Below, one piece after another: positions 19,211-27,168 of a stretch of 64,000 nucleotides of DNA; within the stretch, counting starts at the first letter, position 1, and every line of letters starts with the position of its first letter. The position numbers and the translations under genes are program-made. The notes below the pieces were generated by a model. The model made no database searches. It was not told the DNA's origin and saw only the letters and a list, made by a program, of their open reading frames with translations. Source of the DNA: an uncultured Eubacteriales bacterium. Its GTDB lineage: Bacteria > Bacillota > Clostridia > Oscillospirales > CAG-272. The stretch is from assembly GCA_905205065.1 (NCBI GenBank), contig CAJLCI010000007.1, positions 1-64,000 of the forward strand, given 5' to 3'.

Positions 19211-19579
19211 TCAGTGGCATCCTCCGCAGGAAGAACAATTTCCTCCGCAGGAAGAGTGTTCTCCGGTAATTGCAAAATTAATTTCCTCATTGACATCATT
19301 CATAAGACGAGATACCTCTTCATTTGCGCGCAGATATTCAACATATGCCGGATACCCGATTATTTTATCGTACAATGAGTCAATTCGTTCCTTTATCGCA
19401 GTACGGAATGCTTCGTCTTCGGTCGATGATATAGCCTGCTGCTGAGCATTATATTCGCTGATATCCGCCTGAAGAGCAGAATCCGCCTGAAATGCCGCTT
19501 CAGCTGCTTGTGCGCGTTTCATAACATCAGTCTTTTTCAGCATATTTCCAAGTTCACGTGCAAGTTCCATTATCTCCAT
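19211..19579 (-). CDS. YlbF/YmcA family protein with cysteine-rich tail
   Basis: 122 residues, largely alpha-helical (about 1-105), with the YlbF/YmcA pattern: ELARELGNMLKKTDVMKRAQ, then AEAAFQADSALQADI and a KIIGYPAYVEYLRANEEVSR helix. In Bacillus the related RicA/RicF/RicT complex binds [4Fe-4S] clusters and steers RNase Y processing. Here the C-terminus ends in a cluster of four cysteines and a histidine (SSCGGNCSSCGGCH), a plausible metal or Fe-S site. GGAG lies 7 nt before the ATG. It sits between mutS and miaB on the same strand. Family membership is fairly clear; the function is inferred. Confidence 0.8.
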   Translation of the reverse strand: MEIMELARELGNMLKKTDVMKRAQAAEAAFQADSALQADISEYNAQQQAISSTEDEAFRTAIKERIDSLYDKIIGYPAYVEYLRANEEVSRLMNDVNEEINFAITGEHSSCGGNCSSCGGCH

Positions 19580-19605
19580 AATAAATCTCCGTTTCTATGT
19601 TGTTT

Positions 19606-19889
19606 TTCAATAAAGGGCAAAGCCCCAGTCATAAGGCGTTCCGGCTGTAAATTGCACAGCCAAAAAAAGTGAATAAAACCCGCCGCCTACATAGGCGAAT
19701 GTCTTTGCAGACGAACATCATTACAGAAGAACGTATTTGCAGACGAACATCTTGCAGTTGAACGTCTTGTAGATAAACGTATTACAGATAAACGTATTAC
19801 AGATAAACGTATTACAGATAAACGTCTTTAAATCCAAATACCCTTTACAGACTGGGAACATCCCACTTTTATCACTTTCAGATATAAAA
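19606..19889 (+). repeat. dispersed intergenic element, copy 4, with a 15-16-nt tandem array
   Basis: Left end CAAAGCCCCAGTCATAAGG then CGTTCCGG, middle GCCAAAAAAAGTG, hairpin CCGCCTACATAGGCG, then about nine tandem units from 19698 to 19829, then ACTGGGAACATCCCAC and TTTTATCACTTTCAGATATA. The units begin as 16-mers (AATGTCTTTGCAGACG) and become 15-mers; AACGTATTACAGATA occurs three times in exact tandem at 19776-19820. It lies upstream of the YlbF-family gene and directly downstream of miaB. Confidence 0.85.
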
Positions 19890-21305
19890 TCAGTCGCAAA
19901 TATGCCCGTAAAGAGCATAAGTTTCCGCTTTATCTATATATATATTAACCTTTTCTCCCGTAAGTGATTCCGGGCCCTCAAAATGTACAAGCCTGTTACG
20001 CTCGTTTCTTCCTGTCAGTTTAGTCTTATCGGTTTTACTTATACCCTCTACAAGAACCTCAATTATCTTCCCCTCATATGCAAGATTTTTTTCATATGAA
20101 ATTTGGTTCTGCAAATCCAAAAGCCTGGAAAAGCGTTCTTTTTTTATACTGTCGTCAATTTGACAGTCCATTTCAGAAGCTCTTGTACCCTTTCTCGGAG
20201 AATATATAAACGAATAGAGCGAATCAAACTGTATCAGTTTAAGGGCCGACAGCGTTTCCTCAAATTCAGCCTCAGTCTCTCCGGGAAATCCGACAATAAT
20301 ATCTGCACTGATAGATATGTCAGGAATTTTTTCACGGAGAAAGCTTACCGTACTATAATAATCTCCGAATGTATAACCGCGGTTCATCGCGCGTAAAACC
20401 CGGTCGCTGCCCGATTGAAGAGGAAGATGAAACTGACGTGCAATTTTATGATTTGCAGCAATCGTTTCAATAAGCTTCTTTGATACATCTTTTGGATGAC
20501 TCGTCATAAAACGCACGATAAAATCTCCCGGAACAGCACATACATCTGAAAGCAAATCCGCAAAATCATATTTTCCGCCATCTGATGTATCACGCCCGTA
20601 TGAGTTGACATTTTGACCTAAAAGAGTTATCTCTCTGTATCCTGACGCAGCCAAAGCTTCAATCTCTGCAAGAATATCATCCCTGCGTCTGCTTCGCTCC
20701 CTTCCCCGTACATACGGAACGATGCAGTAAGTACAGAAGTTATTGCAGCCGTACATAATACTGACCCATGCTTTAAAGCTGCTGAAACGATGAACCGGCA
20801 ATCCTTCCGCAATCGATGCGTCTCCCTCATTGCCGAGAAGTATTCTTTTCCCGGATGTAAGCGTTTGATAAAGTATCTCCGGAAACCTGTAATTATCATA
20901 CGTACCGAAAAGAAAATCTATATAAGGATATTTGTTTTTTATATCCAGAGTTCGATGCTCCTGAGACACCATACAACCACAGATACCTATAATCAAATCA
21001 GGATTTTTTTCCTTAATATGCTTATACTGACCTGCGATTGACAGCGTTTTCAGCTCGGCATGCTCTCTCACTGCGCAGGTATTTACAATAATCAGATCAG
21101 CCTGATCAGGATCATCAGTTACAGTATAACCCATCAATTCCGCCATACCGCAAAGTCTTTCACTGTCCGCTTCATTTTGCTGACACCCAAAAGTCTGCAT
21201 AAATATAAATTTTTCCCGTCCGGCAAAAAGATTTCTGACAAGCTCCATGTATCTGTACTGTTCGGCAATCTGAGTCTTGGTTACTGCCGTCGAATTTTTT
21301 TCCAT
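19890..21305 (-). CDS. miaB: tRNA-2-methylthio-N6-dimethylallyladenosine synthase MiaB
   Basis: Radical SAM methylthiotransferase acting on i6A37 of tRNAs that read UNN codons. About 471 residues. The N-terminal UPF0004 domain supplies one Fe-S cluster (TFGCQQNEAD, VNTCAVREHAE, GICGCMVSQE). The radical SAM triad is in MYGCNNFCTYCIVPYVRGRE (about 180), and a C-terminal TRAM domain (about 395-465) binds tRNA. The start is the ATG at 21305; it is preceded by TTTAGGT and the longer frame adds a hydrophobic stretch unlike the family. The gene ends directly against the repeat element at 19606-19889. Confidence 0.93.
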   Translation of the reverse strand: MEKNSTAVTKTQIAEQYRYMELVRNLFAGREKFIFMQTFGCQQNEADSERLCGMAELMGYTVTDDPDQADLIIVNTCAVREHAELKTLSIAGQYKHIKEKNPDLIIGICGCMVSQEHRTLDIKNKYPYIDFLFGTYDNYRFPEILYQTLTSGKRILLGNEGDASIAEGLPVHRFSSFKAWVSIMYGCNNFCTYCIVPYVRGRERSRRRDDILAEIEALAASGYREITLLGQNVNSYGRDTSDGGKYDFADLLSDVCAVPGDFIVRFMTSHPKDVSKKLIETIAANHKIARQFHLPLQSGSDRVLRAMNRGYTFGDYYSTVSFLREKIPDISISADIIVGFPGETEAEFEETLSALKLIQFDSLYSFIYSPRKGTRASEMDCQIDDSIKKERFSRLLDLQNQISYEKNLAYEGKIIEVLVEGISKTDKTKLTGRNERNRLVHFEGPESLTGEKVNIYIDKAETYALYGHICD

Positions 21306-21676
21306 ACCTAAATTCCAATCCGTAATATAAAAAACAAATCTAAAAAATACCACTAAATTATTCAAATAAACAAATTTTGACTATAATGAATTAGTATATC
21401 TTAAACTTATTTTTATGACGAGAACAATGTGTGAATTAATTATTAAAGAGTACTCGTAAAATTTCAGATTAGAAAAAATAATATTTTTTATACTTTCTAT
21501 ATTTTGACAGAATTCTTAATGTATATGTACTATAATGATAAAAAGAAAAATGCAATTGGTGTAAAAATCATATTGCCTGCAAAAAACCCGCGGAAAGTAA
21601 GTCTAACTACAACTACATTTGGGTAAAGACGCAAAAACAGAATGATATTTGAATAATTGAAAGGACGGTAATAAAA
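21306..21676. other. divergent regulatory gap between miaB and the spoIIA operon
   Basis: A very AT-rich 371-bp gap between divergent genes. On the plus strand TTGACA (21504-21509) and TATAAT (21531-21536) occur but with 21-bp spacing, so this is a weak vegetative promoter candidate. spoIIA operons are normally driven by sigma-H; I could not place a convincing sigma-H site. Confidence 0.4.
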
Positions 21677-22012
21677 ATGGATGAAATTACATGCAATACG
21701 GAATTCTCCAATGGAACTCTGACAGTTCACATCGGCGGCGCCATAGACCACCATACCGCAAGAGAAGCACGGGAGACAGCGGATAAGGCAATAACCGACA
21801 CAGGCGCAAAAAAACTAATTCTCGACCTGTCGGAAGTAGAATTCATGGACAGCGCAGGACTCGGATTAATTCTCGGCAGATATACAAAAATGAACGACGC
21901 CGGAGGTACACTTACAGTAAAAAATCCTTCAAATGAAATACTTAGAATTATAAAAATGGCGGGAGTTGAAAAACTTGTCTCGGTTGAACTGCAAAAACAA
22001 AACAGTAATTAA
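21677..22012 (+). CDS. spoIIAA: anti-sigma F factor antagonist SpoIIAA
   Basis: STAS-domain switch protein, 111 residues. Unphosphorylated SpoIIAA binds SpoIIAB and frees sigma-F in the forespore. The IGGAIDHHTARE segment and the phosphorylatable serine in FMDSAGLGLILGRY (about residue 57) are diagnostic. AAAGGA lies 11 nt before the ATG. It is the first gene of spoIIAA-spoIIAB-sigF, with 26 bp to spoIIAB. Confidence 0.96.
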   Translation: MDEITCNTEFSNGTLTVHIGGAIDHHTAREARETADKAITDTGAKKLILDLSEVEFMDSAGLGLILGRYTKMNDAGGTLTVKNPSNEILRIIKMAGVEKLVSVELQKQNSN

Positions 22013-22038
22013 TATCAGAAAGGAATGTAAAACAAGTT

Positions 22039-22473
22039 ATGAATGCTAAAATCACAAATACGTTGAAGCTTGAATTCGACTCCGACTCAAAAAACGAAAG
22101 TTTCGCACGCAGCACTGTAAGCAACTTCGCGGCGAGACTTGATCCAACAATCACAGAGCTCTCGGAAATACGGACAGCAGTCTCGGAGGCCGTAACAAAT
22201 TGCATAATTCATGGCTATCGCGGCACAAAAGGTAAAATTACAGTTACTGTCATGCTTTATTCAGACAGACATATAAAAATAAGAATAAAGGATAAAGGAT
22301 GCGGAATAAAAGATATAGAAAAAGCGAGAGAGCCTCTCTATACATCAGATCCTTCGGGTGAACGCGGCGGAATGGGATTCTCAATTATGGAAAGCTTCAC
22401 AAATAAAATGAAAGTAACGTCAAAGGAAAATCAGGGTACCACTGTCACCCTGATGAAACGTCTCAAATGGTGA
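22039..22473 (+). CDS. spoIIAB: anti-sigma F factor and serine kinase SpoIIAB
   Basis: GHKL-family kinase, 144 residues, that holds sigma-F inactive and phosphorylates SpoIIAA. Motifs: EIRTAVSEAVTNCIIHGY (N-box, about 45-62), IKDKGCGIKDIEKA (G1) and PSGERGGMGFSIMESF (lid/G2). The ATG lies 14 nt after AAAGGA. Its last codons overlap the sigF start by 7 bp, which suggests translational coupling of the anti-sigma factor and the sigma factor. Confidence 0.96.
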   Translation: MNAKITNTLKLEFDSDSKNESFARSTVSNFAARLDPTITELSEIRTAVSEAVTNCIIHGYRGTKGKITVTVMLYSDRHIKIRIKDKGCGIKDIEKAREPLYTSDPSGERGGMGFSIMESFTNKMKVTSKENQGTTVTLMKRLKW

Positions 22474-23294
22474 GAAGCTCCGATATGGTATCAGAAAAAA
22501 ATATAACAGCTTTGCCCGAACAAAAAAATGAAGAATCCGTATCCGGAGAACGAGAAAATGAAATATTCACCGAAGAAAACAACAGAAAATCCGAAAATGA
22601 AAGACTTCTCAGGCTGATAAAAAGCGGAGATAAATCTGCAAGCGATGAGCTTGTAAGAACAAATTTGGGTCTTGTTAAAAATATCGCACTAAGATTTACA
22701 GGCAGAGGAACAGATTACGAGGATCTTGTTCAAATCGGCACCGTAGGAATGTTAAAAGCAATTTCAAGCTTCGATTTTTCTTATGGCACAGTTTTCTCGA
22801 CCTATGCAGTACCGCTGATAATCGGCGAAATCAAACGGCATCTGCGCGATACCGGACCGATCAAAATAAGCCGCGGTCTGAAACAGGCCGGTACAAATCT
22901 GATGCGTGAGCGTGAACGCTTCATAAATCAATACGGTAAAGAGCCGAGAATTTCAGAACTTGCCGAAAAATGCGGCATGACTGTAGAAGACGCATCAGAA
23001 GCATTGGAGGCGTGCGCATGCATCTCTTCTCTCAACGCACCGGTTGGAGATGATGACGGATTGACACTTGAAGGAACTATAGCCGATCCGACTGATTTGA
23101 TATCAAATGCCGCCGATCACATCGCACTGTCCGAGGCAATCGGCACGCTTCCTCCGATGGAACGCAGAATCATTGTTCTCAGATACTATAAAAATATGTC
23201 TCAGGAACAGACGGGAAAACTTCTTGGAATTTCACAGGTTAAGGTTTCAAGAGAGGAAAAGAAAATCATTGAACGCCTTAGAAAAGAACTGTAA
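22467..23294 (+). CDS. sigF: RNA polymerase sigma-F factor
   Basis: First forespore-specific sigma factor, 275 residues including an acidic, poorly conserved N-terminal extension of about 40 residues. Region 2: DELVRTNLGLVKNIALRFTG, then YEDLVQIGTVGMLKAISSFD, and GTVFSTYAVPLIIGEIKRHL. A GPIKISRGLK linker precedes region 3, and region 4 ends with NMSQEQTGKLLGISQVKVSR in helix-turn-helix form. The start overlaps spoIIAB by 7 bp. A terminator follows at 23297-23345. Confidence 0.95.
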   Translation: MVRSSDMVSEKNITALPEQKNEESVSGERENEIFTEENNRKSENERLLRLIKSGDKSASDELVRTNLGLVKNIALRFTGRGTDYEDLVQIGTVGMLKAISSFDFSYGTVFSTYAVPLIIGEIKRHLRDTGPIKISRGLKQAGTNLMRERERFINQYGKEPRISELAEKCGMTVEDASEALEACACISSLNAPVGDDDGLTLEGTIADPTDLISNAADHIALSEAIGTLPPMERRIIVLRYYKNMSQEQTGKLLGISQVKVSREEKKIIERLRKEL

Positions 23295-23296
23295 AC

Positions 23297-23345
23297 AAAA
23301 CGCTGCTGCAAATGATCGAAATCGTATGCAGCAGCCGCTGTTTTT
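23297..23345 (+). terminator. rho-independent terminator of the spoIIA operon
   Basis: Stem GCTGCTGCA (23302-23310) with TGCAGCAGC (23327-23335), flanked by AAAAC and a following GTTTTTA. It starts only a few bases after the sigF stop. Confidence 0.75.
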
Positions 23346-23526
23346 ACATGCCGATTATACTATTAAACCGATTATACTATTAAATTAAATAGAAACATTT
23401 TTTTCAGACAATAATTTTTAAAAATGTCTTGCAGGATTTTAGCAGACTTAATATCCGGCCTTAATATGCCTCCATCCACTTTTTACAATTAAACGCATTT
23501 TAAATTCAATTGCAAGATTTATTAGT

Positions 23527-24405
23527 TTAAGATACCGCATCGGAAACAGGCTCCGGTGCACGGTAATGATACCCACGGTTATCTGTTTCGTATCTTATCC
23601 AGCGGTGATCTTCCTCGGGAATATATTGTTCGACAAATTCAACCATTTCCGTTGGATAATACATAATAAATTGGTGCTTTCCCGAGTAGTTTAAATACAT
23701 ATACTCGTACACATTCGCAAGAACTTCCTCATAATTTTCAAAATCTGTAACCTTATATCCACTGTCAGGATCGGTCACAAGTTCATAAAAATGGTAAAAC
23801 GTGTATACGCCGCCGTCACAATAAAAATTATACGGACTTAAAAATGAGCGCATCGCTTCATCAACATCGTCATTAAAGAGCGCGTCTATCATCTCTTCTG
23901 AATACATATTATCATGCTCCCGAGAATAAAGCTCCACTTCCTCACGCGTAAGCGGCATTTCGTGTATCAAGATATACATAAGCGGAGGTTCATCCGGCGT
24001 ACACCAAAGCATAGGATAGGGGTATTCCTTTTCAAACTTTGCGATAACTCTTGTGACATCATCAATACGAGTAATATAGAAATTCCTGTCTCCGGGTTTC
24101 CCTCCGATCACGCCTAAAGGAGGTGAAAACTTCAACTTTAGCTGATCAAAAGTTTCACCGCCCACTGCATTGGGATCTATTGGATCTGCAGAAGCTTCTG
24201 TATCAAAATTTGTTTCATTAACAGACACATCTTCCGTAACAGGATTATCCTCCGTATCAATTTGGTAAGTTTCTTTCGTATCAATATTATCAGCCGTATC
24301 AATTGTATAGGTATCTTTATTATTAACAACCGGGACACGAGATGAACACGAGAAAAGAACAGATAAGCATATAGCCGCTAATGCAACAAAAATATACTTT
24401 TTCAT
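23527..24405 (-). CDS. putative lipoprotein, unknown function
   Basis: 292 residues. A lipoprotein signal is clear: KKYIFVALAAICLSVLFSC with a VLFSC lipobox placing the lipidated cysteine at about residue 20. A Thr/Asp-rich spacer with an imperfect repeat (TYTIDTADNIDT, TYQIDTEDNPVT) covers about 30-75. The remaining 200 residues are acidic and aromatic-rich (DRNFYITRIDDVTRVIAKF, FYHFYELVTD) and match no family I recognise. It is expected on the outer face of the membrane. It precedes the split ricin/M23 gene region on the same strand but is separately spaced. Confidence 0.7.
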   Translation of the reverse strand: MKKYIFVALAAICLSVLFSCSSRVPVVNNKDTYTIDTADNIDTKETYQIDTEDNPVTEDVSVNETNFDTEASADPIDPNAVGGETFDQLKLKFSPPLGVIGGKPGDRNFYITRIDDVTRVIAKFEKEYPYPMLWCTPDEPPLMYILIHEMPLTREEVELYSREHDNMYSEEMIDALFNDDVDEAMRSFLSPYNFYCDGGVYTFYHFYELVTDPDSGYKVTDFENYEEVLANVYEYMYLNYSGKHQFIMYYPTEMVEFVEQYIPEEDHRWIRYETDNRGYHYRAPEPVSDAVS

Positions 24406-24487
24406 AATAAATTCTTTCTTAAAAATCAGATATTTTTATCGGACAAATTCGCATAGTTAAATTAATAATTAAATTTTATTACTACTT

Positions 24488-25108
24488 TTAATATTGAATA
24501 AAGGTTAAGCCAATATCGTTTACACAGTAAAGAGCAAGAGGATCAAAAGTATTCCATGCATAACGTGTGGAATATTGGTTGTTTCCGATAAAAACATCAC
24601 TTCCGTCGGTTATCAGCGCCATATGAAGATGATATGATCCGGGCGAGCCGCTGTCTCCTGTTCTTCCAATCAATTCGCCTTTGGATATTTGATATGTAAT
24701 AGAATTTAAATTTGAATTCGTATTTCCAACATCTTCTGCCAAATGTTGATAAAGAATCCGCAGTTTATTATTCGAATTATACACATACGCATCCGTTTCA
24801 ATCACTGCATAATATCCGCATCCAAATGACGGATCATAATTATGTTTTACGCATCGTCCGGACGAAGCAGAATACAGGGCTGTTCTATTTGGAGCCGGAA
24901 TATCAATAGCACTGTGAAAAGAATATGAACCAAGATCCCTGTAGCCATATGCAGACGATACACTTTTCGGTCCTACAGGCCAGGAAAAGCCAAGAGACTG
25001 GTAGTATTCTTCCGCGCGATTATAATCATAGTCGTATTCAATATACCACTGCTGAGATTCCGCACCCGTATCCGGTTTCAGCACAACATTTTCACCCGAA
25101 TAATCCAT
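24488..25108 (-). CDS. M23 (LytM-type) peptidase fragment, downstream part of a frameshifted gene
   Basis: 206 residues from an internal ATG; the true start is probably in the ricin-like ORF upstream. The M23 domain shows SFHSAIDIPAPN (first zinc ligands His and Asp), a RILYQHLAED strand, GELIGRTGDSGSPGSYHLHM (second HxH) and a C-terminal DPLALYC segment. These enzymes are zinc endopeptidases that cut peptidoglycan cross-bridges. Read backwards past its ATG, the frame continues as residues (YAVSEYHSNTDPDSAYKISF) that fit the end of the ricin module, so this is not an independent gene. See the 8-bp duplication at 25184-25199. Confidence 0.8.
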   Translation of the reverse strand: MDYSGENVVLKPDTGAESQQWYIEYDYDYNRAEEYYQSLGFSWPVGPKSVSSAYGYRDLGSYSFHSAIDIPAPNRTALYSASSGRCVKHNYDPSFGCGYYAVIETDAYVYNSNNKLRILYQHLAEDVGNTNSNLNSITYQISKGELIGRTGDSGSPGSYHLHMALITDGSDVFIGNNQYSTRYAWNTFDPLALYCVNDIGLTFIQY

Positions 25109-26112
25109 AACATATCCCGGATTATCCCGGAACGATATTTTGTACGCGCTGTCCGGATCCGTATTTGAATGATATTCCGAAACCGCATAAACGCATAAAA
25201 GACAAGGCGTTCTTCGCTCGCTCCGTTATTAGTATATGTCCATACGCGGTTGCCGTTCCCTATTCCGCCGCAAACATCAAGAACTATTCCATAGCCGTTA
25301 TAGCTGCATGTAGGAGAAGCTGTATAATATCTGCCTGAACTATTATAGACCAGTCTGAATTGCTGTGAATTACTTGATTGGTATTCTTCTTTTAGTTTTA
25401 TCTGCTGACCACTGACGTTAAGACTGCTTTCAACCGTCATATATAGACCGTTTGCTTTATTTCGGAACTTGAATATCTGTTCAGGAACCGGTTCCAGATA
25501 CCACTCTTGAAATGCAGAATTTCCAATTGACGCAAGCACAACTCTTGCATTGCTTGACGTCGAAGAATTTTCAATGCTCAATGCAAGATTAAGATTTCTT
25601 GCCGGCGACAGCTTATAAGTTCCGTTTTCCTGCCGCTTTATTCTCCATGTCTGTTCTGTCGCATATGCCCAATTGTATATTATCACCTGAGCTCCGGCAA
25701 CACAGTTTGCTCTGCCGTCAAGCACCATATCGCCGCTTGAATATATACCCGCAGAAACAAGATCTGTATGAAGCACATACATACCTCCGCTGTCGTGAGA
25801 TATCATCCAGTGCTCCGACGGATATTCTCCTTTCGGATATTGCTGCACCGGCGTTCCGTTTGTCGTACCGTTTCCGGAAATATCAAGATACATTCCGCTT
25901 CCTCGGTTTCTTAGACGATAAGTTCGTCCAACATCATAAGTAGAAATAGCGCTCATCGGCATAATCACCGATTCGTATTCATCAGACAATACGGCACTCT
26001 CTGACGATGCGGTGATTTCCGTAAGGGCTGTTATCTCCAAAGGAAATGACAGCACAACAGCAGACAAGAAAAACGCGAGTACCTTAAGCTTTGTTTTTTC
26101 TTGAAAAAACAT
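25078..26112 (-). CDS. secreted ricin-type beta-trefoil protein, upstream part of a frameshifted gene
   Basis: 344 residues. A signal peptide (LKVLAFFLSAVVLSFPLEIT) is followed by two ricin-type lectin modules: about 65-200 (TYRLRNRGSGMYLDISGNGT ... QTWRIKRQENGTYKLSPARN) and about 210-310 (IFKFRNKANGLYMTVESSLN ... GIVLDVCGGIGNGNRVW). After SEERLVFYA the frame changes and the last 35 or so residues are basic nonsense. The M23 domain intended to follow lies in the next frame (24488-25108). Intact, the gene would encode a secreted lectin-peptidase of about 540 residues. Confidence 0.8.
   Translation of the reverse strand: MFFQEKTKLKVLAFFLSAVVLSFPLEITALTEITASSESAVLSDEYESVIMPMSAISTYDVGRTYRLRNRGSGMYLDISGNGTTNGTPVQQYPKGEYPSEHWMISHDSGGMYVLHTDLVSAGIYSSGDMVLDGRANCVAGAQVIIYNWAYATEQTWRIKRQENGTYKLSPARNLNLALSIENSSTSSNARVVLASIGNSAFQEWYLEPVPEQIFKFRNKANGLYMTVESSLNVSGQQIKLKEEYQSSNSQQFRLVYNSSGRYYTASPTCSYNGYGIVLDVCGGIGNGNRVWTYTNNGASEERLVFYAFMRFRNIIQIRIRTARTKYRSGIIRDMLWIIRVKMLC
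25184..25199 (-). repeat. 8-bp tandem duplication that breaks the ricin/M23 gene
   Basis: Two direct copies of CGCATAAA (coding-strand TTTATGCG) lie back to back. Removing one copy joins ERLVFYA directly to VSEYHSN and fuses the lectin and M23 frames. The duplication therefore accounts for the whole frameshift and is a candidate slipped-strand switch. Confidence 0.8.
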
Positions 26113-26497
26113 CCTTTTATTTTGTGTCCTAAGGCATATCTATTTCATCTTACAGGTTATGAGCCTATATAAGATGCCGTATATATCTCTGTGTCCGTAT
26201 TATTTAACAAAACCGTTGATTATGTATTTAGGTCATATAAATAAATATATGTTTTATATTTTTTACCAATTAGTTACTTTAAGTAAAATCAACAAGAAAA
26301 ACAAATGCAATAGAGATTTCAACTACACTTGTAATATTTGTAATTTTTATTATATATTTTTTTCGATTTAATATCAATAGTTTTGCGCAAATTTATAATA
26401 TTTTTTAAGCTATTGTGAGTTTTTTTGCATATAGCCTGAATCATTGTAATTTGACTTTATACTTATTAAATTTAGGATATATAAAATAAGAAAAAGC
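26113..26497. other. AT-rich intergenic region, divergent between the lectin gene and rpmG
   Basis: About 385 bp of very AT-rich DNA with no supported gene. The only clear signal is the promoter at its right edge (26498-26526). Confidence 0.4.
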
Positions 26498-26526
26498 TTG
26501 ACAACATCTCTTTTTTATGGTATATT
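26498..26526 (+). promoter_or_regulatory. sigma-A promoter of the rpmG-secE-nusG operon
   Basis: TTGACA (26498-26503), 17-bp spacer, TATATT (26521-26526). The transcript would start near 26533 and carry a leader of about 155 nt. CCTCGG at 26534-26539 can pair either with the adjacent GAGG or with CCGAGG at 26586-26591, so the leader may be structured. Confidence 0.8.
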
Positions 26527-26688
26527 ATAGATACCTCGGCGAGGTTTTTTTGTTGTGCGCTTTTTTGTGTCGCGGCTTTCTGCGTCCGAGGGAGATATTA
26601 TTATCGAAGGCATCGGGGACTTTGCTATGTAAATGACAAACACGCATACGGTTCCGGAGTGCCGCGAGGAAAGGAAAGGACAAGATAT

Positions 26689-26838
26689 ATGAGAGTCAAA
26701 GTTACCCTCGCATGCAGCGAATGCAAACAGCGCAATTACGACACTGCAAAGAATAAGAAAAACGATCCCGACAGAATTGAGATCAGTAAATACTGCCGCT
26801 TTTGCCGTAAGCATACTGTTCACAAAGAAACCAAGTAA
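26689..26838 (+). CDS. rpmG: 50S ribosomal protein L33
   Basis: 49 residues, too short for routine ORF calling but certain in context. Sequence begins MRVKVTLACSECKQRNY and contains two Cys pairs (CSEC and CRFC), so this is the zinc-binding form of L33, followed by RKHTVHKETK. AAAGGA lies upstream and the stop is 11 bp before secE. It opens the classic rpmG-secE-nusG-rplK-rplA order. Confidence 0.95.
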   Translation: MRVKVTLACSECKQRNYDTAKNKKNDPDRIEISKYCRFCRKHTVHKETK

Positions 26839-26849
26839 GGAGGTTCCAG

Positions 26850-27155
26850 ATGTCTGATATCGAGAAAAAGGAATCAGAGACCAAAAATGCTGCAGCTTCG
26901 GAAAAAGCAGATAAAAAGTCTGAAAAGTCCGTACAAAAAGCTGAAAAGGTCAAAAAAACTCCGCTAAGAAAACGCATCGCTAAGTCATTCCGCGAATACA
27001 AAAGTGAACTGAAGAAGATCGTCTGGTACAGCCGTGAACAGACATTTCACAGCACAATAGTTGTTCTCGTCAGTATTATCGTTTCCGCAGCAGTGATTGC
27101 GGTTGTGGATTTCAGTTTTTCACATCTTATTACGTGGCTCGGCTCACTTATATAA
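26850..27155 (+). CDS. secE: preprotein translocase subunit SecE
   Basis: 101 residues. The single-span SecE core is at the C-terminus: RIAKSFREYKSELKKIVW followed by the membrane helix TIVVLVSIIVSAAVIAVVDF. A Lys/Ala/Glu-rich N-terminal extension of about 40 residues precedes it. SecE clamps SecY in the SecYEG channel. AAGGAGG precedes the start, overlapping the end of rpmG; nusG follows after 13 bp. Confidence 0.95.
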   Translation: MSDIEKKESETKNAAASEKADKKSEKSVQKAEKVKKTPLRKRIAKSFREYKSELKKIVWYSREQTFHSTIVVLVSIIVSAAVIAVVDFSFSHLITWLGSLI

Positions 27156-27168
27156 TCGGTGACAAACA

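Noticed and set aside
19721..19918. Minus-strand ORF with repeated TFICN pentapeptides
   Set aside because: It is the translation of the 15-nt tandem units in the repeat element; it has no good ribosome-binding site and runs into the end of miaB.
21504..21536. Vegetative promoter for spoIIAA
   Set aside because: TTGACA and TATAAT are 21 bp apart, too far for a normal promoter, and spoIIA operons are usually sigma-H dependent.
26159..26371. Plus-strand ORF of 70 codons between the lectin gene and rpmG
   Set aside because: Very low-complexity, AT-driven composition with no Shine-Dalgarno and no conserved features.
26534..26552. Short hairpin followed by seven T as a terminator
   Set aside because: The stem is only 4 bp and would lie at the very 5' end of the transcript, too early for intrinsic termination; kept only as a possible leader structure.
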